In this document: positions 61,730-62,927 of the stretch, piece after piece | Layout: every line of letters starts with the position of its first letter | How positions within the stretch are numbered: the stretch's first letter is position 1 | Source of the DNA: Alistipes sp. | GTDB lineage: Bacteria; Bacteroidota; Bacteroidia; Bacteroidales; Rikenellaceae | Assembly (NCBI GenBank): GCA_017505725.1 | Contig: JAFVOR010000049.1 | Coordinates: 1-62,927, forward strand | DNA length: 62,927 bases | Reading direction: 5' to 3' | Made by a program: the position numbers and the translations under genes | Notes under the pieces: model-generated | Told to the model about the DNA's origin: nothing | The model's database searches: none | The model's input: the letters and a program-made list of their open reading frames with translations, nothing else

Positions 61730-62927
61730 TTACGCCTCAATTCGCTTATATTTAGGCACTAACAACTTCATAATCATCCACGCAATAAGGTATGCCACAG
61801 CACAGATGCAGAAGATAATCATATATCCGGCTGGCTTACCCTCGAAACCGGCAAACGAGAATGCCGCCCCCTGCGACTCGGCGTATGTGAAGAGCATACC
61901 TGCACCCTTGTTGATAAGGAATGCGCCAACACCTCCAACCATAGCACCGATACCTGTAATGGTTGCAATAGTAGACTTAGGGAACATATCGCCAATGGTC
62001 GAGAATAGATTTGCCGACCAGGCCTGATGTCCTGCGCCTGCGACACCGATAATCACAGCAGGAAACCAAACCGAAACGCCCTGCAAAGGTTGAGCAAAGA
62101 GAGCGAAGAGCGGGAAGAATGCGAAGATTAACATCGCAAGCATACGACCCGAATATGGCTCCATACCCCTCTTCTCAACGAACAACTTAGGCAAGTAGCC
62201 GCCACCAATCGACACAATAGTCACAATCAAGTAGAGGACAAACACAAGCATCTTACCCTGCGTTGTATCCATACCGTAACCACACTCCGAAAAGTAGGCC
62301 GGAGCCCAGAAGAGGTAGAACCACCAGACACCGTCGGTAAAGAATTTACCCGCTATAAACGACCAGGTCTGCTTATATCCAAAGCACTTGATGAAAGGGA
62401 TTGTCTTCTCCCCCTCAGCAGGTTTCACCTCGGCGACACCCTCCTTCTCGTCTTGAAGGATATATGCCAACTCGGCACTATTCACCTGCTTAGAGCTCTG
62501 CGGTTTGTCGTACATATAAACCCAGAAGAACATCCAAACAAAGCCAAGCACACCTATGATAATGAAGGCCATCTCCCAGCCAAACTTCTGCGCCAGGATA
62601 GGAATTGTCAATGGAGCAGCCAAAGCGCCTACCGAAGCTCCTGCATTGAACAACGAAGTGGCCAACGCGCGATCTTTCTTAGGGAAATATTCAGCCGTCA
62701 CCTTGATTGCCGCAGGGAAGTTTCCGGCCTCGCCCAATGCGAGAATGCCACGACAAACCAGGAATAGCCACACGCTCACCGTAGAGACAACCATTGCGCC
62801 ACTTCCGACCAAGCCAACAATCTCCGTTGTTGCCCAGCCGCAACCGGCGTGCATACAAGCACCCAACGACCAGATACCAATAGCCCAGAGGAAGCCCCTC
62901 TTTGTCCCCATCCAATCCACGAACTTA
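61730..62927 (-). CDS. Hexuronate transporter of the MFS (ExuT-like), 5' end outside window
   Basis: The frame is open to the right edge, so the N-terminus is missing; about 399 residues are visible. At least ten membrane helices remain. The motif LALGEAGNFPAAIKVTAEYFPKKDRALATSLFNAGASVGA is typical of the anion:cation symporter subfamily that includes ExuT and KgtP-like carriers. FGWEMAFIIIG and the C-terminal LLVPKYKRIE also fit. It would import galacturonate/glucuronate across the inner membrane. It is 13 bp upstream of the SDR gene and is the first visible gene of the operon. Confidence 0.92.
   Translation of the reverse strand, partial: KFVDWMGTKRGFLWAIGIWSLGACMHAGCGWATTEIVGLVGSGAMVVSTVSVWLFLVCRGILALGEAGNFPAAIKVTAEYFPKKDRALATSLFNAGASVGALAAPLTIPILAQKFGWEMAFIIIGVLGFVWMFFWVYMYDKPQSSKQVNSAELAYILQDEKEGVAEVKPAEGEKTIPFIKCFGYKQTWSFIAGKFFTDGVWWFYLFWAPAYFSECGYGMDTTQGKMLVFVLYLIVTIVSIGGGYLPKLFVEKRGMEPYSGRMLAMLIFAFFPLFALFAQPLQGVSVWFPAVIIGVAGAGHQAWSANLFSTIGDMFPKSTIATITGIGAMVGGVGAFLINKGAGMLFTYAESQGAAFSFAGFEGKPAGYMIIFCICAVAYLIAWMIMKLLVPKYKRIEA

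Noticed and set aside
1-62927. CRISPR arrays or insertion sequences
   Set aside because: No regularly spaced repeats and no transposase-like protein were seen anywhere.

Overview
The window is chromosomal DNA from a member of the Bacteroidales. The clues are promoters of the Bacteroidetes TAnnTTTG (-7) type in front of many genes, a complete Mfa/Fim-type (type V) fimbrial locus with DUF3575 and DUF3868 partners, DUF6175 and WG-repeat proteins, and SD-poor starts. Futalosine-pathway genes next to pectin enzymes would suit an Alistipes/Rikenellaceae-like gut organism, but the genus is an inference. I saw no tRNA, rRNA, CRISPR array, insertion sequence or integrase.

Layout. 1-7.7 kb: the end of a DUF6259 carbohydrate-active-type protein, mnmE, an AT-rich lone zinc-ribbon/TIR/STAND NTPase (a defence-type gene), rubredoxin, a GNAT-like protein and a DUF1232 protein. 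7.7-18.8 kb: GH28 pectinase with two tandem secreted paralogues, aminopeptidase P, then mqnB, a GH78 rhamnosidase and mqnD packed with 1-nt overlaps, a membrane methyltransferase and a GH2/malectin glycosidase. 18.8-24.7 kb: nadB, prfC with a structured leader, a thioredoxin-like lipoprotein, an ADP-ribosylglycohydrolase and an HD hydrolase. 24.7-28 kb: a non-canonical ClpP, a protein-kinase/AAA+ fusion and a YbjN-like protein, a candidate regulated-proteolysis module. 28-41.6 kb: a seven-gene fimbrial operon read leftward and a divergent membrane-bound AraC-type regulator, with three phased direct repeats between them.

41.6-55.3 kb is an accessory island with many unknown genes, AT-rich in its right-hand part. 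It holds a WYL regulator-PLD nuclease-FtsK-gamma operon, an unknown three-gene operon with a divergent partner, a UDG-fold-like protein, a five-gene operon of lipoproteins, membrane proteins and a WG-repeat protein, and a second WYL regulator. It also has two probable non-coding RNAs, one a long 6S-like hairpin, and a palindrome (TGCCA-N5-TGGCG) placed at the same distance from the -7 box in two divergent promoters, with a degenerate copy at a third.

55.3-62.9 kb: a tight leftward hexuronate catabolism operon (transporter, SDR, uxuA, uxaC, uxaB, uxaA) that takes galacturonate and glucuronate to 2-keto-3-deoxygluconate. Together with GH28, GH78 and GH2 it points to growth on pectin-type plant polysaccharides.
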